From: CAYMJK01 sp043101635 | Lineage (GTDB): Bacteria > Planctomycetota > Phycisphaerae > Phycisphaerales > UBA1924 | DNA length: 14,317 nt | Assembly (NCBI GenBank): GCA_043101635.1 | Contig: JBICIE010000211.1 | Span: 1-14,317 of the forward strand | Reading direction: 5' to 3' | In this document: positions 13,503-14,317 of the stretch, one piece after another | Layout of the letters: each line of letters begins with the position of its first letter | How positions within the stretch are numbered: the first letter of the stretch is position 1 | Made by a program: the position numbers and the translations under genes | Notes under the pieces: model-generated | What the model was told of the DNA's origin: nothing | Database searches by the model: none | The model's input: only the letters and a program-made list of their open reading frames with translations

Positions 13503-13582
13503 CGTGCCACTGACGGCCGCCGTCAGTGGATCCCGTCGCGAGCCCCCCGCGCGAAGCACCGACGGAGGCCGTCAGTGGCACG
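13503..13582. repeat. Repeat B copy 3, short variant (80 bp)
   Basis: It has the same terminal inverted repeats, CGTGCCACTGACG at 13503-13515 and its complement at 13570-13582, but lacks the middle GATGAGGCCCGGTAG block. The left hairpin is perfect: 11-base arms at 13507-13517 and 13519-13529 around one base. The right hairpin is degenerate (GCACCGACGG). Degenerate AGTGGCA copies continue at 13584, 13622 and 13630, suggesting further decayed units up to about 13636. Confidence 0.8.
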
Positions 13583-13654
13583 TAGTGGCACGGTCAGAGG
13601 CCGTCAGGGCCACCCGCCCGAAGTGGCAGAGTGGCAAGGCGGCGCCCGCCAACG

Positions 13655-14300
13655 CTATCTCCAAAACTCCCACCATCGCTTCGCGGCCTGCTCCGGTCGC
13701 CGTGCGCCACCCGCCGGGTGGCCTTGCATCGCGGCCGCCAGCTGGCTCTGAACTGTTCGCCGCCCGTCCGCGATACCGAGCACCCTGTCCGACTCGTCGG
13801 CGCCGCGTCCCGCCGCCAGCAACACTGCCTGCTCGCTCTGCCCTGAGAGGTCGCCAGGGAGCTGGAGAATGTGCTTGAGCATGCAATCAAGTTTGCCAAG
13901 CACGCACACGTCCAGTTCGACGAGCGATGCGGTCGTCGCCATCCCCGACACCAAGCCGCCGCCTACATCGAACGGCGGCCGCTTGATGATCCGATGGCTT
14001 CTCGCGCCGCTGATTACGTAGTTCCGGAGAAGCTGAAGACACTTCGTGGCCGGATAAGTCTTGCCATCATCTAGGCACGCGTTCCACGCCGCGCCATAGA
14101 CGTCGATGCGGTCCTCAAATACTGCGCCGAGCGGTTCATCAGATCGACGATGGCTATGCGCATCGACGATACACGTCGTAATGTACATTGCGAGGTCGTC
14201 CCACGCGCGCATCTTCGTTTGTAACTTGCAACTCATCCTGAACGCCACGTACACATCAGCCTCGAACCGGGCGGCAGTCTGGTCGAAAGGATCTCCGGCC
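13655..14300 (-). CDS. Unrecognised protein, 5' end missing (about 214 aa seen)
   Basis: An open frame runs from the adapter junction at 14300 to TAG at 13655. I do not recognise the family. The visible part is soluble, with amphipathic segments (TAARFEADVYVAFRMSCKLQTKMRAWDDLAMYITTCIVDAHS), several cysteines and a run of moderate hydrophobicity (SGMATTASLVELDVCVLGKLDCMLKHILQLPG). The C-terminus is charged then aromatic, ending KRWWEFWR. The bases are less GC-biased than in the neighbouring genes, which may mean a different origin. The first residues of the conceptual translation (VCSSDL) are adapter and not protein. An internal ATG at 14236 could be the true start, but the coding signal continues upstream of it. 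Confidence 0.6.
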
Positions 14301-14317
14301 AGATCGGAAGAGCACAC
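14301..14317 (+). other. Illumina adapter contamination at the contig end
   Basis: The last 17 bases, AGATCGGAAGAGCACAC, equal the first 17 bases of the Illumina TruSeq read-1 adapter. They are not genomic. Their reverse translation gives the familiar artefact peptide CSSDL at the start of the truncated gene. Confidence 0.97.

Noticed and set aside
12396..13559. Minus-strand open frame of 387 codons opposite the M48 gene
   Set aside because: It is the shadow of an M48 protease with an intact zinc site, and its sequence is Ala/Gly/Asp-rich without family motifs.

Overview
The window is GC-rich DNA from a bacterium, most likely a planctomycete of the Phycisphaerae type. This is an inference from several features: a secreted seven-bladed FG-GAP protein ending in a dockerin-like calcium loop, a degenerate Ser/Thr-kinase-like protein, HEAT-repeat and multi-spanning proteins of a planctomycete style, a LemA-M48 protease pair, and many GC-rich dispersed palindromic repeats. 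It looks like one contig of a draft or metagenome assembly. The last 17 bases are the start of an Illumina adapter, and the first 29 bases are a truncated copy of a repeat found twice more inside.

Layout. 1-5.5 kb (all genes on the minus strand): an unrecognised coiled-coil/Fn3-like protein (48-758), a secreted FG-GAP protein (1303-2658), a secreted Ig-like plus beta-propeller protein (2904-4451), a small two-helix membrane protein broken by a 7-bp tandem duplication (4670-4913), and a truncated copy (5104-5271) of a small MKR-type protein (5272-5511). This part is dense in repeats. Repeat A (about 220 bp, two full copies and one partial) spans the end of one gene, a promoter, a ribosome binding site and the first ten codons of the next gene. 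Repeat B (128-129 bp, with an 80-bp variant) is a palindrome-rich element with 13-bp terminal inverted repeats, seen three times. There is also an exact 21-bp-period array at 951-1118.

5.5-8.3 kb: 4-hydroxyphenylpyruvate dioxygenase (hppD), a tyrosine-degradation enzyme, is followed with a GTGA overlap by a DUF6966-like protein and then by the small MKR protein. Divergent from hppD, on the plus strand, is a pseudokinase that lacks the catalytic residues.

8.3-13.5 kb: a secreted HEAT-repeat protein and a multi-spanning membrane protein lie on the minus strand. Divergent from them is a tight lemA-M48 (HtpX-like) operon on the plus strand, probably for membrane protein quality control. 13.5-14.3 kb: a purine tract, the short repeat B copy, and the 3' part of an unrecognised gene cut off by the adapter.

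I see no rRNA, tRNA, CRISPR array, transposase or phage gene. I do not find a convincing complete new system. The most unusual content is the modular repeat architecture (5' gene cassettes, palindromic elements, the 21-bp array) and the two small damaged genes.
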